Assembly (NCBI RefSeq): GCF_902806685.2
Contig: NC_048557.2
Location: forward strand, 2,906,654 to 2,970,653
Length of the DNA: 64,000 bases
Source: Maniola hyperantus
Lineage: Eukaryota; Arthropoda; Insecta; Lepidoptera; Nymphalidae
Reading direction: 5' to 3'
The notes under the pieces were generated by a model that was not told the origin of the DNA, did not search any database, and saw only the letters and a list, made by a program, of their open reading frames with translations. This document shows positions 10,315 through 21,148 of the stretch, piece by piece. Within the stretch, counting starts at the first letter, position 1. The number at the start of each line of letters is the position of its first letter. Made by a program: the position numbers and the translations under genes.

Positions 10315-10533
10315 CCCGCGACTTCGTCCGCGTGGATTTACATTTTTCGAAATCCCGCGGGAACTCTTTGATTTTCCGGGATAAAAAGTGGCCTATGTGT
10401 TAATCCAGGGTATAATCTATCTTCATTCCTAATTTCAGCCAAATCCGTCCAGTAGTTTTTGCGTGAAGGAGTAACAAACATACACACACACATTTACACA
10501 TACAAACTTTCGCCTTTATAATATTAGTCGGGA
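10315..10533 (-). mobile_element. Helitron-like family 2, complete copy
   Basis: The minus strand reads A|TCCCGACTAATATTATAAAG at the 5' end. The 3' end is a hairpin-bearing 'ccacgcggacgaagtcgcgg' followed by gcattagCTAG|T. Insertion is between A and T with no duplication. The element is 219 bp and non-coding. Confidence 0.85.
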
Positions 10534-11393
10534 TGGGATAAATAGTGCGGGGGGCAAAAAGAATCACCAACTGAGATTGTACAGTAACTACGGGTAACTT
10601 TAGAAAGGTGTCTAACATTGTGATTCAATGGTTCAATAGAATTAATGGTATAAAAATTATAAAAAAACTCAATCATCTGCTGTAAATTGTTTAATAACAT
10701 CTAAGACCACCTAATTACTCAATAAAATATAGTTACATATATGCAAATCATATCCTAAAACCCTTTTTTAAAGCACTAAGTATTATACCAATCTTACCTA
10801 CATCTAGATAGGTACTTATTTTATCTAATTAATTATTTACTAGTTTTATAATGCTTCCTTTTTACTCTGCTTGTGTGAGCTCAAATTAAAATAGAGAATG
10901 GTTTATTGACTCATTCACATGACTCAACTGAACCACATATGTACATCACTATTATGTTAAATATGGTATTATTTTACGATTTGACATTAGCTACTGTCAA
11001 AACGTGTTTTCTAATTAAAAATTCGACTATGAAGTAAGCATGTAGTATGTACCTACCTATATAAACGTTTATATTTGTGGTAAAACCAGCTAGATTGTTC
11101 ATCAAAGTTAGCGCATTGGATCATGAAGCTATTCCAAACTGCATCGCGTACTATAGCTATACCTGATATTGTTACCGACCACAGCGCCCCCTAGTCTGGA
11201 CGTCTAGCCGTCTGGCGTTACCCCATGTACCTACTACCTAACACGTAGGGTTGCCACTCGTCAAATTTTAAAGTTGGATTTTGTACGTGACCAAATCAAC
11301 AAAGTTGAAGTTGAAAACTAAAACCCGAATACGATCGTCTGAATAAACGCTGAAATATTATACTATAATTGGGTTTCTGTCATATTTTAATAG
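10534..11393. other. No gene recognised; short repeat remnant
   Basis: AT-rich. Bases 10975-11035 (ttgacattag...gtcaaaacgtgttt) match inverted 7025-7075, a small unclassified repeat. Otherwise I see nothing. Confidence 0.5.
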
Positions 11394-11607
11394 TCTTCTT
11401 CTAAATATATAAAAGGAAAAGGTGACTGACTGACTGACTGATCTATCAACGCACAGCTCAAACTACTGGACGGATTGGGCTGAAATTTGGCATGCAGATA
11501 GCTATTATGACGCAGGCATCCGCTACGAAAGGATTTTTGAAAATTCAACCTCTAAGGGGGTGAAATAGGGGTTTGAAATTTGTGTAGTCCACGCGGACAA
11601 GGTCGCG
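11394..11607 (+). mobile_element. Helitron-like family 1, 3'-truncated
   Basis: It runs from tcttcttctaaatatataaaagg and (GACT)n to 'gtccacgcggacaaggtcgcg', where similarity stops before the CTAG end. Confidence 0.75.
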
Positions 11608-12094
11608 CGTGCGTTTTACATGCGTTTAACTCGTATTTATTTGTCAAAATTTGCTGCTGTGGCAAAAAAACTGCTGCACTCAAAATAACAGGGAAGCTAA
11701 TAATTAACTGTTTCACAATATTGACAACCCTAATACTGTGTCTAAAACCAGGAATCAAAATAAACCGTAACTCAAAGGAATAAGGGCTATAATCAACAAT
11801 GGAATTGGGAGGATTGCAATATTTGAGCTCTACCGCCTCTTCATAGAACCGAATCCAACCGTGTATGTTGTTTTGTCACCTTTATTTTGAACCTTATACC
11901 TTTGTGATAGCAGCTTGAAAATTTATGGTAAGTAGATGCATCTCGCGAGAAGGTATACTCATGTCTTTTTAAGGTTGTGCGGGACCCCTAGAAAGGGCTC
12001 GAAGGGGATTTTTGTGATGATGTGGAATTCTTTTTATTTCAGAGTAAGTATAATATAATATGAATAATAACAAAATAATATGAAAGAACTCGTG

Positions 12095-12370
12095 ATAGCT
12101 TAGTGGTTGAGACGTCTGCCTCTTAATAGAGAGTTCGATGGACCTCTAACTTTTAATTATGTGCGTAAGTACTAAGTAAGCTTCGAACAGTGCGTGTTGC
12201 CAGTGATGACATATGGATCCGAGACATGGTCGCTAACTATGGGCAAAAAATGAGCCAGCCCCTCTGTCACCAGATGAGGCTATTAATCGCGGTAAACTGT
12301 CACGTAATTTTTTTAGCACTAAGACTCCATGGCCCCAGGGTCTCCACGGCAAACGGAACAAAAACGTATC
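12095..12370. mobile_element. Mosaic of SINE, RTE and LINE fragments
   Basis: 12095-12175 is the head of SINE family 1. Bases 12198-12250 (tatggatccgagacatggtcg) match the RTE ORF2 segment encoding YGSETWSL. Bases 12255-12370 are the reverse-strand FVPF-type LINE fragment. All are broken. Confidence 0.6.
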
Positions 12371-12410
12371 GTTTGACGATAATGATAATATTTTATTTCA
12401 TGGCATTATA

Positions 12411-12589
12411 GTTCTTGCATTTCACGAGGGCGAGTGGCTCATAGCTACTTGTGTTTAAGTCGTATCTGAATAGGTAGGTAAAGTAAATGTGTGCGTTTGG
12501 TCCGACATGCACGCACACTTACGCAATGTCCGCGTATACGCGACGTAACCACAAGTAAAGTTCACTCGCCATCGTGAATTGCAAGAGTT
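12411..12589. mobile_element. TIR MITE candidate, about 180 bp
   Basis: The left end 'gttcttgcatttcacgaggg' is matched inverted by 'catcgtgaattgcaagagtt' on the right. Arms extend about 40 bp with a few mismatches. No coding capacity, and the target duplication is unclear. Confidence 0.6.
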
Positions 12590-12682
12590 GTACTAGGAAA
12601 CTGTCCAAAATAACCTATACCTAGGCACGTTAGGATTATTGCATTGACTGACAGTGCATTGAATTTGACGTAGATATTTAGG

Positions 12683-12886
12683 GTGCCACAGGTTGTAATC
12701 AAAATTGGTGTTTACGACCTTGTAAACAAAGTCGATAATTGCGCCCAGCGCCGGCAAAGCAATTTGCAGGATAATTATTCCTCTTTTGAGGGTGAAATTG
12801 AAGCCTTGACAGAGGCAATCGATTTGGCGGGACGGTCATCGGATAGTACTGATGTTTTGGACAGCCTGCATATTGTGTTACGGTGA
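12683..12886 (+). pseudogene. Unrecognised ORF, possible RNase H remnant
   Basis: A 67-codon frame without an ATG includes FEGEIEALTEAI, loosely like the second-Glu helix of LINE RNase H domains. There is no WSDS-type follow-up. It could equally be an unidentified exon or chance. Confidence 0.15.
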
Positions 12887-12889
12887 TAT

Positions 12890-13407
12890 GCGGAAAACGG
12901 TTTTATTCGTCCGTTTTGCATAAATACAATACTATGTACAATTCAAAATTCAAATAATTCATTCAAAATAGGTAATAAATTACACTTCTTGATTGTCGGT
13001 TGTTGGATTTGTAAGATATGGCCTTATAGGTGGTTATAATTACTACGCAAACTTAAAACTAAAGCAACGAGGTTTCCAAACGCGCCCTGGTCTGAGAAGA
13101 GCCCACAACAAACTCAGCCGGGTATTCTTTTTATTCACTTTACAAAATCACTTTTAACTTATTAAAACTATCACAAAGCCGTAAAGCAACTCATTCCCAA
13201 GCTTTCTTATAATTTAAATAATCCTTTACATTGTAATAGGATTTTTCAATAAGTTTATGTTTTCAATGTGTAGGTATGTATGTATATATTGTATGTATTG
13301 TATAATCTGTGGTTATATAGAACCTTTGCTCCGCGAATTCATCGCGAGTTTTTTAAGTCCTGCTAAGAATATGAGTGTTTACAACAATATGACTTTTGAT
13401 TTGAGAG
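12890..13407. other. No gene recognised
   Basis: AT-rich with no clear repeat family and no ORF that looks coding. Confidence 0.5.
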
Positions 13408-13639
13408 AAGGTCTACATCTCCTGAGGATGCTCCGGTGTCGGGGCGAAACGTGCGTCGATTGTGTTTGGGATTTGTGTGGTGCTGCGTCGTGGTGGTGCG
13501 TATTGCTTGCCTGGTGGCTGCTTCTTCCTGCATGTTTAGCAGTGGGAGGGCGGGTGGTGCATTTCGCATGCTGCATGTTGCACCATACAGATTCGACCTG
13601 TTTCAGCGGATTACAGCAAATTAAGCTTTTGGTTCATTG
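13408..13639 (+). repeat. 232-bp Penelope-like repeat, copy 1
   Basis: This block is about 98% identical over its whole length to 63210-63441 (about five substitutions, no indels). Both begin 'aaggtctacatctcctgagg' and end 'cttttggttcattg'. The first 50 bases contain a hammerhead-ribozyme core, a signature described for Penelope-like retroelements. Three frames are open through it on both strands; I treat those ORFs as incidental. Confidence 0.75.
13414..13464 (+). ncRNA. Hammerhead ribozyme motif, copy 1
   Basis: Conserved core elements are in order: CTGAGGA at 13422-13428 (CUGANGA), a stem II of five pairs (gctcc/ggggc, loop ggtgtc), GAAA at 13446-13449, a short stem III (ACG..CGU, loop UG) and GUC at 13455-13457, after which cleavage would occur. 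Departures: one extra U (13429) lies between the CUGANGA box and stem II. Stem I is weakened here by GATT in place of GAGT after the cleavage site. Activity is uncertain. Confidence 0.6.
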
Positions 13640-14030
13640 AAAAAAAAATGTCTCATAATAGGGGTAGGTATACGTTAAAGAGAAATCCGACACGCAAAAT
13701 CTCAAGTTTATACATCAAGTAGCTGTACGATGATAGATAGGTATGTCAGTAAATCAGTATAGCTCCATATACATAAGAACATAGAGATTAGAACTATTAC
13801 ATTCGCCCGACAATGTTAAGTGCTTGAGCCCCAAAACCACACACTAGCAACTTAACCTTACTTTCAACTCACGGGTATGAATAAAACAAACCATTCAAGA
13901 CTTGGAAAGACACAACGCGACGTTAATATATCCAACGCGGCTTCTAGAAGTTGCTGCTGTCATTAAACTATGCTTGGTGATTAAACTTAAAATACCTATG
14001 TGCCTGTGCAGTAGACGATTTATCAATCTA
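13640..14030. other. No gene recognised
   Basis: Short poly-A after the repeat, then DNA without a clear family or ORF. Confidence 0.5.
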
Positions 14031-14238
14031 CTAGCCGATGCCCGTTACTTCGTCCGCGTGGATTTAGATTTTTAAAAATCCCGTGGAAACTGGTTGATTT
14101 CCGGGTTAAAATATAGAATATGCCACTCTCCAAGTTAACTATACCCATACAAAAAACACGTCGATCCGTTGCTCCATTGTGACGTGATTGAAGGACAAAG
14201 CAACAAACAAACACACTTTCGCATATTTTATAATTTGG
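14031..14238 (-). mobile_element. Helitron-like family 2 copy
   Basis: On the plus strand A|CTAGCCGATGCCCG...TTCGTCCGCG begins it; the far end 'cactttcgcatattttataat' lacks a clean TC. Confidence 0.75.
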
Positions 14239-15179
14239 GAGTGATTTAATTTATTATTGTGACGTTGTGCATTGTTGGCAGCTACTGAAGTAAAATAATC
14301 TAAAGCTGCAGTCGCGACGCGTTATATCTGTCCAAGGCCTACACCATAAGAGATGCGCACCCATAAATAACTTGAACGCAGCGTCCTGGGACCACGGGAT
14401 AAATTTACAGCCCACCTTTATATTAGCTGTAGATCTATGTATATACAGGAGCATTCAGAGAAGGACCTAAAATCTTTCTTCCACGATACGAATTTTTTTT
14501 ATAAACCTAGGCCAAGATAGTCTTTAATTATAGTCATGGTATTTTGCACGTATTTTTAATAGTTATATTTGGATGAAAAATCGATAAAAAATCGATGTGA
14601 GCAATATTGGCTAGAAGTCCGGATTACTTTGACCGCCATGAAAATCGAACAATTTTTGGTTTAAATTATAAAAAAAATTACATAGCGAATTTGCTTATAA
14701 ATTGCTTTTTGGGCAAAGTATCATTGAGTGGCAAAGTTGGCTAGTTTGACGGTAACTATACCATTTAGGACGTTAGGATTTAGGAAGGTGGAATGAGCCC
14801 TTTGGCCCGCTTCCCTCGTGGTGCGATCACCACCAGGTTGGAGTGCAGTCAAGAGCTAAGATAAAGTAGAATAAAAAAATCTTTACTAATTTAAAGCCCC
14901 ATCGGATTGTCGTTCGTGCGTCAATACGGCTTGACCCTTAAATTCCCCATAACCCTTTCATGTTTCAAAGATGGATGGCGTATAGAGCTGTGAAGAATCG
15001 AAAGGAATGTGGTAACAAATCGTAGTGGAAACTAAATTAAGATTATCAGTAACTCTCGATTATGTTAATAAGGGTTCGGTATGCATCATCGATGAAACCG
15101 AGTAGGATGACCATGTTATGTGTTTCGCACTTAGAAATAATGGAATATTTATATAATACGCGACAAGTACCAACTCTTT
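14239..15179. other. No gene; one LINE/SINE 3' tail remnant
   Basis: Bases 14800-14872 ('gatcaccaccagg...gcagtcaagagctaag') resemble the tail shared by SINE family 2 and the Jockey-like LINE. The rest is not recognised. Confidence 0.45.
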
Positions 15180-15400
15180 CCATTTGATCGGATCCAAAGG
15201 CGGGCTGTTCGACTTGTGGACGATCACAAACTAACCGGCTCGTTGGAAAGCCTGGAACACCGCAGAGACGTTAGCTCTCTATGTGTGTTCTATCGCCTTT
15301 ATAATGGGGAGTCCTCTGAAGAGCTTTTTGACCTCATTCCACCCTCCTTTTTCTATAACCGCACCGCGCGCCACCGTAAGATAGTGCTAGTTTGCTCGGG
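15180..15400 (+). mobile_element. Jockey-type LINE ORF2 C-terminal fragment
   Basis: A frame reading FDRIQRRAVRLVDDHKLTGS then SLEHRRDVSSLCVFYRLYNG and PPSFFYNRTARHR matches the region after the RT domain in Jockey/R1-like elements (DRIQRRA... L..RR....LY). The frame runs to 15503 but the family match stops after RTARHR. The nucleotides recur, more degraded, at 38995-39095. Confidence 0.75.
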
Positions 15401-15424
15401 TGCGTGGGTGGGGTTGCTCACTAT

Positions 15425-15712
15425 AGGCTATTTTGATATTTTCATGATCAACCCATCGCTCATTAATGAGCACCGGTCTCTTCTCAGAATGAAGAAGGTG
15501 TAGTCCCTAGTTCACCACGCTGGCCAAATGAGGTTTTTTTAAAAATAAAAATGGCGAGCAAACGAGCAGGCGGTCACCATTTGCAGTAATCTTTCAGGAA
15601 TCTGTTGGTCCGCCCCTTCAATAACCCCATGTTGGATTGACAGACTTCACACCCCTTTGAGACAACCCCCGATCTCCTAAGTAGGAGGCAGACGTCTTAA
15701 AAACTAGGCTAT
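15425..15712 (-). mobile_element. tRNA-derived SINE (family 1), interrupted
   Basis: It starts 'tcatgatcaacccatcg', includes 'accacgctggccaaatg' and the 'gacagacttcacac' block, and ends with the tRNA head (aggcagacgtcttaaaaact). About 95 bp at 15535-15632 is foreign to the SINE. Confidence 0.65.
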
Positions 15713-16054
15713 TAGTTAGTATACACGGATGTAACGTGAAGCTTAATTTTGGTTTTTTAACTAATTTACTTATAGAATGATTATACAAACAGGACCAAGA
15801 CATTTTGTTGAATACAGAATCTAAAATATGGTCCCACTACCGACACATAGAACGTTAAGAATGTGACGTTTATTTCTTTTTTGTGCACGAGGCGTAGCCG
15901 GATGATTAAATAAGTGTAATTTATTTGTGACTGACTAACAGATCGCGTAGCTATATGTATTTTAAATAATGTGCCCTCACCTTAATAATACTATTTATAG
16001 ATCTTGTAGTCTTTGATCGGTAAACACTATTTCACATGTATTATTATAATCTAT

Positions 16055-16346
16055 TCATCATCATCATGATCAACCCATCACCGGCCCGTTATTGGGCACG
16101 GGTCTCTTTTCAGATTAAGAAAGGTTCAGACCACAGTCAACCACGCTAGCTAAGTGCGGACTGGTAGACTTCACACACCTTTGATAACATTATGGAGAGC
16201 TCTCAGACAGGTTTCTACACTATGTTTTCTTTCGCCGATAAAACAAGTGACATCTGAAAACTTAGAAGTTCCGTGCCGAGATCGAACCCCGGACCCTCCG
16301 AATAGAGAGCTTAAGTCCGAAGTCTTGCTAGGCTATCACCGCTATC
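16055..16346 (-). mobile_element. tRNA-derived SINE (family 1)
   Basis: From the (ATC)n tail and 'atgatcaacccatcaccgg' through 'acttcacacacctttgata' to the tRNA head (gatcgaaccccgg; cttgctaggctatcacc). Confidence 0.8.
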
Positions 16347-16617
16347 TATCGATATCGTTCGATAGATAGATCACAGATATCTATCGATATCGCTGAGTTA
16401 ATCAGCTCAACACTAATCGTGAAAGTATCCACGGAAATGAGGAGCCCTTGAGTGAAACTCGTAGAAACCACTCGAGGATCGTGGAACGCGCTCCGGTTAT
16501 GACAAGCGGCGATTTGGAACAGGCGACTGGAGTTAATTGGGTATGGTAACCAGACGGTCATTTACAGGCTTGGGCAGAGAGATTTTGCCCTGTGGACTAT
16601 AGAAGTTATCTTCTTTA

Positions 16618-16690
16618 TATGACATGGAACGAGTCGCAGAGAGACGCTGGTTTCAGGCGGTATAAGACCGTGGCGTGTAGAAGTCCCCAA
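16618..16690 (+). mobile_element. RTE LINE 3' fragment
   Basis: 'gagtcgcagagagacgctgg' and 'gaccgtggcgtgtagaagtc' match the RTE 3' end, followed by an (AAT)n tail in place of the usual (ATG)n. Confidence 0.65.
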
Positions 16691-16699
16691 TAATAATAA

Positions 16700-17357
16700 T
16701 AATGTAATTTATTTCAGGCAAATTGTACCCATATTATTACAGAGGTCAAATATAAAATAAAATTAAAATTAAGATTCTAAGGTAAAAAAATTAATATTTG
16801 TTTGGTGTACTATCATACTCTGGTGTGTTTAGTGGCGGTATTCGTGACTTTATATCTTCTAAACACCAAACCAGAAGGCCAAAACTTTCCATCACCAATG
16901 CCCAGCTGCGGACGTCTGTGACAACAACGTAATTTTTTAACATTTTGCTTTTTTATTTGTTAATAATTTTCACAATTTCCGAATTAAGCGACAAAACTCG
17001 CCGCACCGCATATCACGTCAGATTTAATTAATATTCTCATTCCATTCGGGATGGAAATGGATCCATATGCAAAACAGTGCAGTCTTTATTTACTGAGCAT
17101 AATGCCGAGCCTCATGGAATGTACCTACTTAAATAAGAGTCTTTTAGTTAGTTAAAACTTAAAAGTAAGTACAACTTGAATTAATTCCCTTCGTTTTTTT
17201 TTTAAATTCTCATTTAAGGAGCTAAGTCACTAGTGTCACTAAGTATGTGGCTCTCGTAAGTTTACACAAAATTATTCAGACACTTAAAACTAGATCTAAA
17301 TACTACTTTTTTACTAGATCTCCAACAAAAATTACAAGCTAACCAAAATATAATGGA
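16700..17357. other. No gene recognised
   Basis: AT-rich DNA, no repeat family or coding frame that I can support. Confidence 0.5.
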
Positions 17358-17609
17358 CTAGCTTATGCTCGCGACGTCGTCCGCGTGGACTACATAAATT
17401 TCAAACCCCTATTTCACCCCCTTAGGGGTTGAATTTTCAAAAATCCTTTCTTAGCGGATGCCTACGTCCTAATAGCTATCTGCATGCCAAATTTCAGCCC
17501 GATCCGTCCAGTAGTTTGAGCTGTGCGTTGATAGATCAGTCAGTCAGTCAGTCAGTCAGTCATTCAGTCAGTCAGTCAGTCAGTCACCTTTTCCTTTTAT
17601 ATATTTAGA
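17358..17609 (-). mobile_element. Helitron-like family 1, complete copy with long GTCA run
   Basis: A|CTAGCTTATGCTCGCG on the plus strand, then the family body. An expanded (GTCA)n tract (about 17537-17586) precedes the tatatatttaGA end, followed by T. It abuts a LINE RNase H fragment. Confidence 0.85.
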
Positions 17610-17719
17610 TTCCGTCACATATTGGTATTTCTGGCAATGAACGGGTAGACGCCTATGCAAAACAAGCCTGTAGTGAAGGAATAGAAATGAGCATTGCGCG
17701 CGTCGTTATGACTCGTTAA
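17610..17719 (+). mobile_element. LINE RNase H fragment
   Basis: The frame reads IPSHIGISGNERVDAYAKQA, the conserved C-terminal part of RNase H in R1/Jockey-group LINEs (W-PSH-G--GNE--D--A). It stops shortly after and is truncated on the left by the Helitron. Confidence 0.8.
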
Positions 17720-17897
17720 AACTCGTTGGCGGTTGGAGCCTAAAATAGTGCTGTTTCCATAGATGACGGAAAAAACGTTATCAGTTTATTCCCTCTAACC
17801 GCACCTCACCCCGAGAGACACCGGGTGAATGAATTTTGCTTGAGTTACAAGATTTTTTTAAAAGAAAAATTAATAGAAAGTACCTTAGTCTTCAAAA

Positions 17898-18148
17898 TTG
17901 GTTGCGTAGCTGAAGTGGCAGAGCACATAATTCGGAAAACCGATAGAAGTTGCGGTCTCAAGGTGCTGGAATGACGACCTCGCACCGGAAGGCGCAGCGT
18001 TGGAAGACCCCCCTCTAGGTGGACGAACGACATCAGACGAGTAGCATGGAGCCGCTGGATTCAGGCGGTGCAAGACCGTGGCGTGTGGAAGTCCCTACAA
18101 GAGACCTATGTCCAGCTGTGGACGTCTATCGGTTGATGGTGATGATTA
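17898..18148 (+). mobile_element. RTE LINE ORF2 3' end
   Basis: Matches the frame reading AKLKW...HIVRKTDR...KVLEW.PRTGRRSVGRPP.RW with stops and shifts. It ends 'gtctatcggttgatggtgatg', the family's (ATG)n-type tail. Confidence 0.85.
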
Positions 18149-18504
18149 TTCAAAATTGGATTCAACTGGAAATCGAATTCAGAACTTTTTAAGTAAGGCG
18201 AATACACACACCGCTACACTAAAGAGGTATCTGAAATAATTATTTTCACTAAAAGCCCGATCCCACATTTAAATATGGTAATCCGGAAATTTTGATTACC
18301 ATTTAAATTTATTGTTATAAAATTAACCTTTACCCAGTATCGAATTAATTAATGCAGATTAATTATCTCTTTAATTCAATAATCACTTCATTTTAATTTG
18401 ATATGGCATCACTACGCTTTGTATTTCTTCATTGAGAAGTAATTGAAAGGTGTGGCAATGATCTCACGTGATGGTAAAATGTCTCTATGCACTTTATCAT
18501 GAGA

Positions 18505-18717
18505 CTAGCTTATGCTCGCGACTTCATCCGCGTGGACTACACAAACCCCTATTTCACCCCCTTAGGGGTGGAATTTTCAAAAATCCTTTCTTAGCGGATG
18601 CCTACGTCATAATACTGCATGCCAAATTTCAGGCCGATCCGTCCAGTAGTTTGAGCTGTGCGTTGATAGATCAGTCAGTCAGTCAGTCAGTCACATTTTC
18701 CTTTTATATATTTAGAA
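18505..18717 (-). mobile_element. Helitron-like family 1 copy
   Basis: A|CTAGCTTATGCTCGCG at the left, a shortened interior, (GTCA)n and tatatatttaga at the right. Confidence 0.8.
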
Positions 18718-19218
18718 GAGAAGACTGGTCCGCGTCCCTCCGCAATATCAGGCACCGTGGGAAGCAAGTACAGACAGATAGACATGCAGACACGCTTAAA
18801 ATAGTTTACCCCCTAATAGTTTCATTATGTACAGCATCGAAGTATGGCGGTATAGATATGCCATACTCTTGTTCGTTCTAGTTTATTTCCAGATTTTAAT
18901 CCAAGGATTTTTTAGTGTCGATGACATTGTGAGTGACTAAAGAGTGACTATTATTTGCCTTGCCCCAACTCTAACTATTGTTTTGGTACAATATTAACAT
19001 GTATAACGGTTGTTCATACACATGTAACATCTGTCGATCTCACTTTGTTTACTTTGTCGTTAAGTGACAGCTAGTGGTGTACACAACCTTGTTTTATTTT
19101 ATCGATATTTTTTAATAATAATAATAAATAATTAATAATTAATTTCTTTATTAAGGCAACAGAGACCTATTTTGTTAATATAGATAGACAATGCATAGAA
19201 ACTATGTTAGTATAAGCC
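18718..19218. other. No gene recognised
   Basis: AT-rich DNA, with nothing I can assign. Confidence 0.5.
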
Positions 19219-19360
19219 GGCGGAAATATCTGCGAACCTGGCTTAGTAACGTCATGCAACGCGCTCGCGTTGGCACCGGTACTGGATAGGCGAAAACGGG
19301 CTAACTGTGGGAAAGCGAGAGGGGAAGCGCATTCCAGCGAGGTACTCAGATATTTCCGCC
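19219..19360. mobile_element. TIR MITE candidate, GC-rich core
   Basis: Perfect 14-bp inverted ends GGCGGAAATATCTG / CAGATATTTCCGCC enclose 114 bp of GC-rich sequence inside AT-rich flanks. No clear target duplication. Confidence 0.6.
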
Positions 19361-19404
19361 ATGTAGTATAATCATTTTATTTTACAACTATAATAATAAA
19401 TTAC

Positions 19405-19593
19405 TTAAATACAATCACAATAAGGTGCATACAACAATTCGGAAACAATTTGAGACAGCGTATTTACCGGACGAGAACTTGAATTAATCGCTGTAGAATT
19501 GGCGAATCCAGTTTTTCCGCTATCATATTCAGGATACCTACTGTTTGAGCTTGAACGTAGGCTTGCCAGGACGGATGACGTCGTTTTATGCAA
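19405..19593 (-). CDS. Possible terminal exon, unrecognised Ser-rich protein end
   Basis: On the minus strand a 62-codon frame opens right after 'cgattttag', which could be a splice acceptor. It ends in TAA and is followed within about 50 bases by AATAAA. The product is Ser-rich and not recognised. The stretch is not in any repeat I identified. A longer frame also exists on the plus strand, so this may be chance. Confidence 0.18.
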   Translation of the reverse strand: MHKTTSSVLASLRSSSNSRYPEYDSGKTGFANSTAINSSSRPVNTLSQIVSELLYAPYCDCI

Positions 19594-19809
19594 ACTAAAA
19601 TCGATACTTTTAAGTTTTACTTTGAAATTAGTTTCTCAATTTGTCGTTCAATGTTTAGTCACCCAATGTGTTGAGAGAAAGAATGTAAACAAACTGACAA
19701 CATTATTGCGTATGAGAGATAAGGACAGAGATATATCTGTCGGTTTATATTCTCTCTCGGTTTTTAGTTTTCAGTCGGGTTTTAGTTAATAGATTTGTTA
19801 TATTCTTCT

Positions 19810-20024
19810 TCGACTTCGTCCGCGTGGACTACACCAAACCCCTATTTCACCTTCACCTTTCACCCTTGGGGGTTGAATTTTCAAAAATCCTTTTTTAGCG
19901 GATGCCTACGTCATAACATAATAGCTATCTGCATGCCGAATTTCAGCCCGATCCGTCCAGTAGTTTGAGCTGTGAGTTGATAGATCAGTGTCAGTCAGTC
20001 ACCTTTTCCTTTTATATATTAAGA
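19810..20024 (-). mobile_element. Helitron-like family 1, tandem copy a (CTAG end lost)
   Basis: The hairpin region 'cttcgtccgcgtggac' starts without CTAG. The copy ends 'ttttatatattaaga' and is followed immediately by the CTAG of the next copy. Confidence 0.8.
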
Positions 20025-20251
20025 CTAGGTTATGCTGGTGACTTCCTCCGCGTGGACTACACAAAATTCTAACTCCTATTTCTCCCCCTTAGGGGTTGAA
20101 TTTTCAAAAATCCTTTCTTAGCGGATGCCTACGGCATAATAGCTATCTGCATGCCAAATTTCAGCCTGATCCGTCCAGTAGTCTGAGCTGTGCGTTGATA
20201 GATCAGTCAGTCAGTCTGTCAGTCAGTCACCTTTTCCTTTTATATATACCT
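20025..20251 (-). mobile_element. Helitron-like family 1, tandem copy b
   Basis: Begins CTAGGTTATGCTGGTG directly after copy a with no intervening base, and ends in (GTCA)n and cttttatatatac. On the minus strand the junction reads CTAG|TC. Confidence 0.8.
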
Positions 20252-20495
20252 ACATGAACCCTGAAAACATTGGATACACTTCTTTTTTAGGCAGCCGTGT
20301 AATAAGTGCTTTTCAAAACATGAAGGGAACATAAACGGTTTAATTTTGTATTACCAAACTTAAGCCATCTATCCAATTACCAACTTCAGCAAGAAAGGAC
20401 GACCTTTGACCTTATTTCCATAGTTTTACGTACACAAAGGCGGTGTCAACGACGTAACTATTAATAACATTAATACCAACGTATAGGTACTAATA

Positions 20496-21148
20496 TCTAT
20501 ACTAACATTGTAAATACGAAAGCTGTCTGTCTGTCTGCTAGCTTTTCACGGCCGATCCTTCTAACCGATTTTGATGAAATTTGGCACCGAAATAGCTTGC
20601 ATCCCTGGGGAAGGATATAGGCTACTTTTGGTCCCCCAAAATGAAAGAGTTCTCACCAGATTTAATCATCATCATGATCAACCCATCGCTGGTTCACTAA
20701 AGAGCACGGGTCTCCTCTCAGAGTGAGAAGGGTTTTGGCCATAGTCTACCACGCTGGTCATGTGCGGATTGGTAGACTTCACACACCTTTGAGAACATGG
20801 TGGAAAACTCTCAGGTCAAGCAGGTTTTCTCACGATGTTTTCTTTCACCGTTAAAGCAAGTGATACTTAATTAATTAAAACGCACATAACTCCGAAATGG
20901 TAGAGCGTGCGTGTCCGGGATCGAACCCCCGACCTACGATTAGAAGGCGGACGTCCTAACCACTAGACTATCACCAGATTTATAACATCCTAAATACACA
21001 TAGACGAATTTGCGTGCATAATCTACTAAGTACAGATATAGCTTGCACCGTGGAGATGGACGGACGTAGACTACTTTTTATTCCGGAAATTCAAACGGGA
21101 TTTTTAAAAACCTAAATCCACGCGGACGAAGTTACGGGTAAGTTAGTA
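20496..21148 (+). mobile_element. Helitron-like family 2 copy split by a SINE
   Basis: The 5' end is A|TCTATACTAACATTGTAAATACG. The family body continues to 20664, resumes at 20972 after the SINE, and reaches the 'ccacgcggacgaagttacgg' hairpin region. The final CTAG is lost. Confidence 0.8.
20665..20971 (-). mobile_element. tRNA-derived SINE (family 1), full-length with target duplication
   Basis: An (ATC)n tail and 'atgatcaacccatcgctgg' at the left run to a tRNA head at the right (gatcgaacccccgacc). Flanked by CACCAGATTTA at 20654-20664 and 20972-20982. The duplication is 7-11 bp, depending on whether CACC belongs to the SINE. Confidence 0.9.

Noticed and set aside
13257..13640. 127-codon Cys/Trp-rich ORF over the 232-bp repeat
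   Set aside because: The repeat is open in several frames on both strands and is better explained as a retroelement non-coding region with a ribozyme motif.
17537..17586. CRISPR-like array
   Set aside because: Pure GTCA microsatellite with no spacers, in a eukaryotic transposon.
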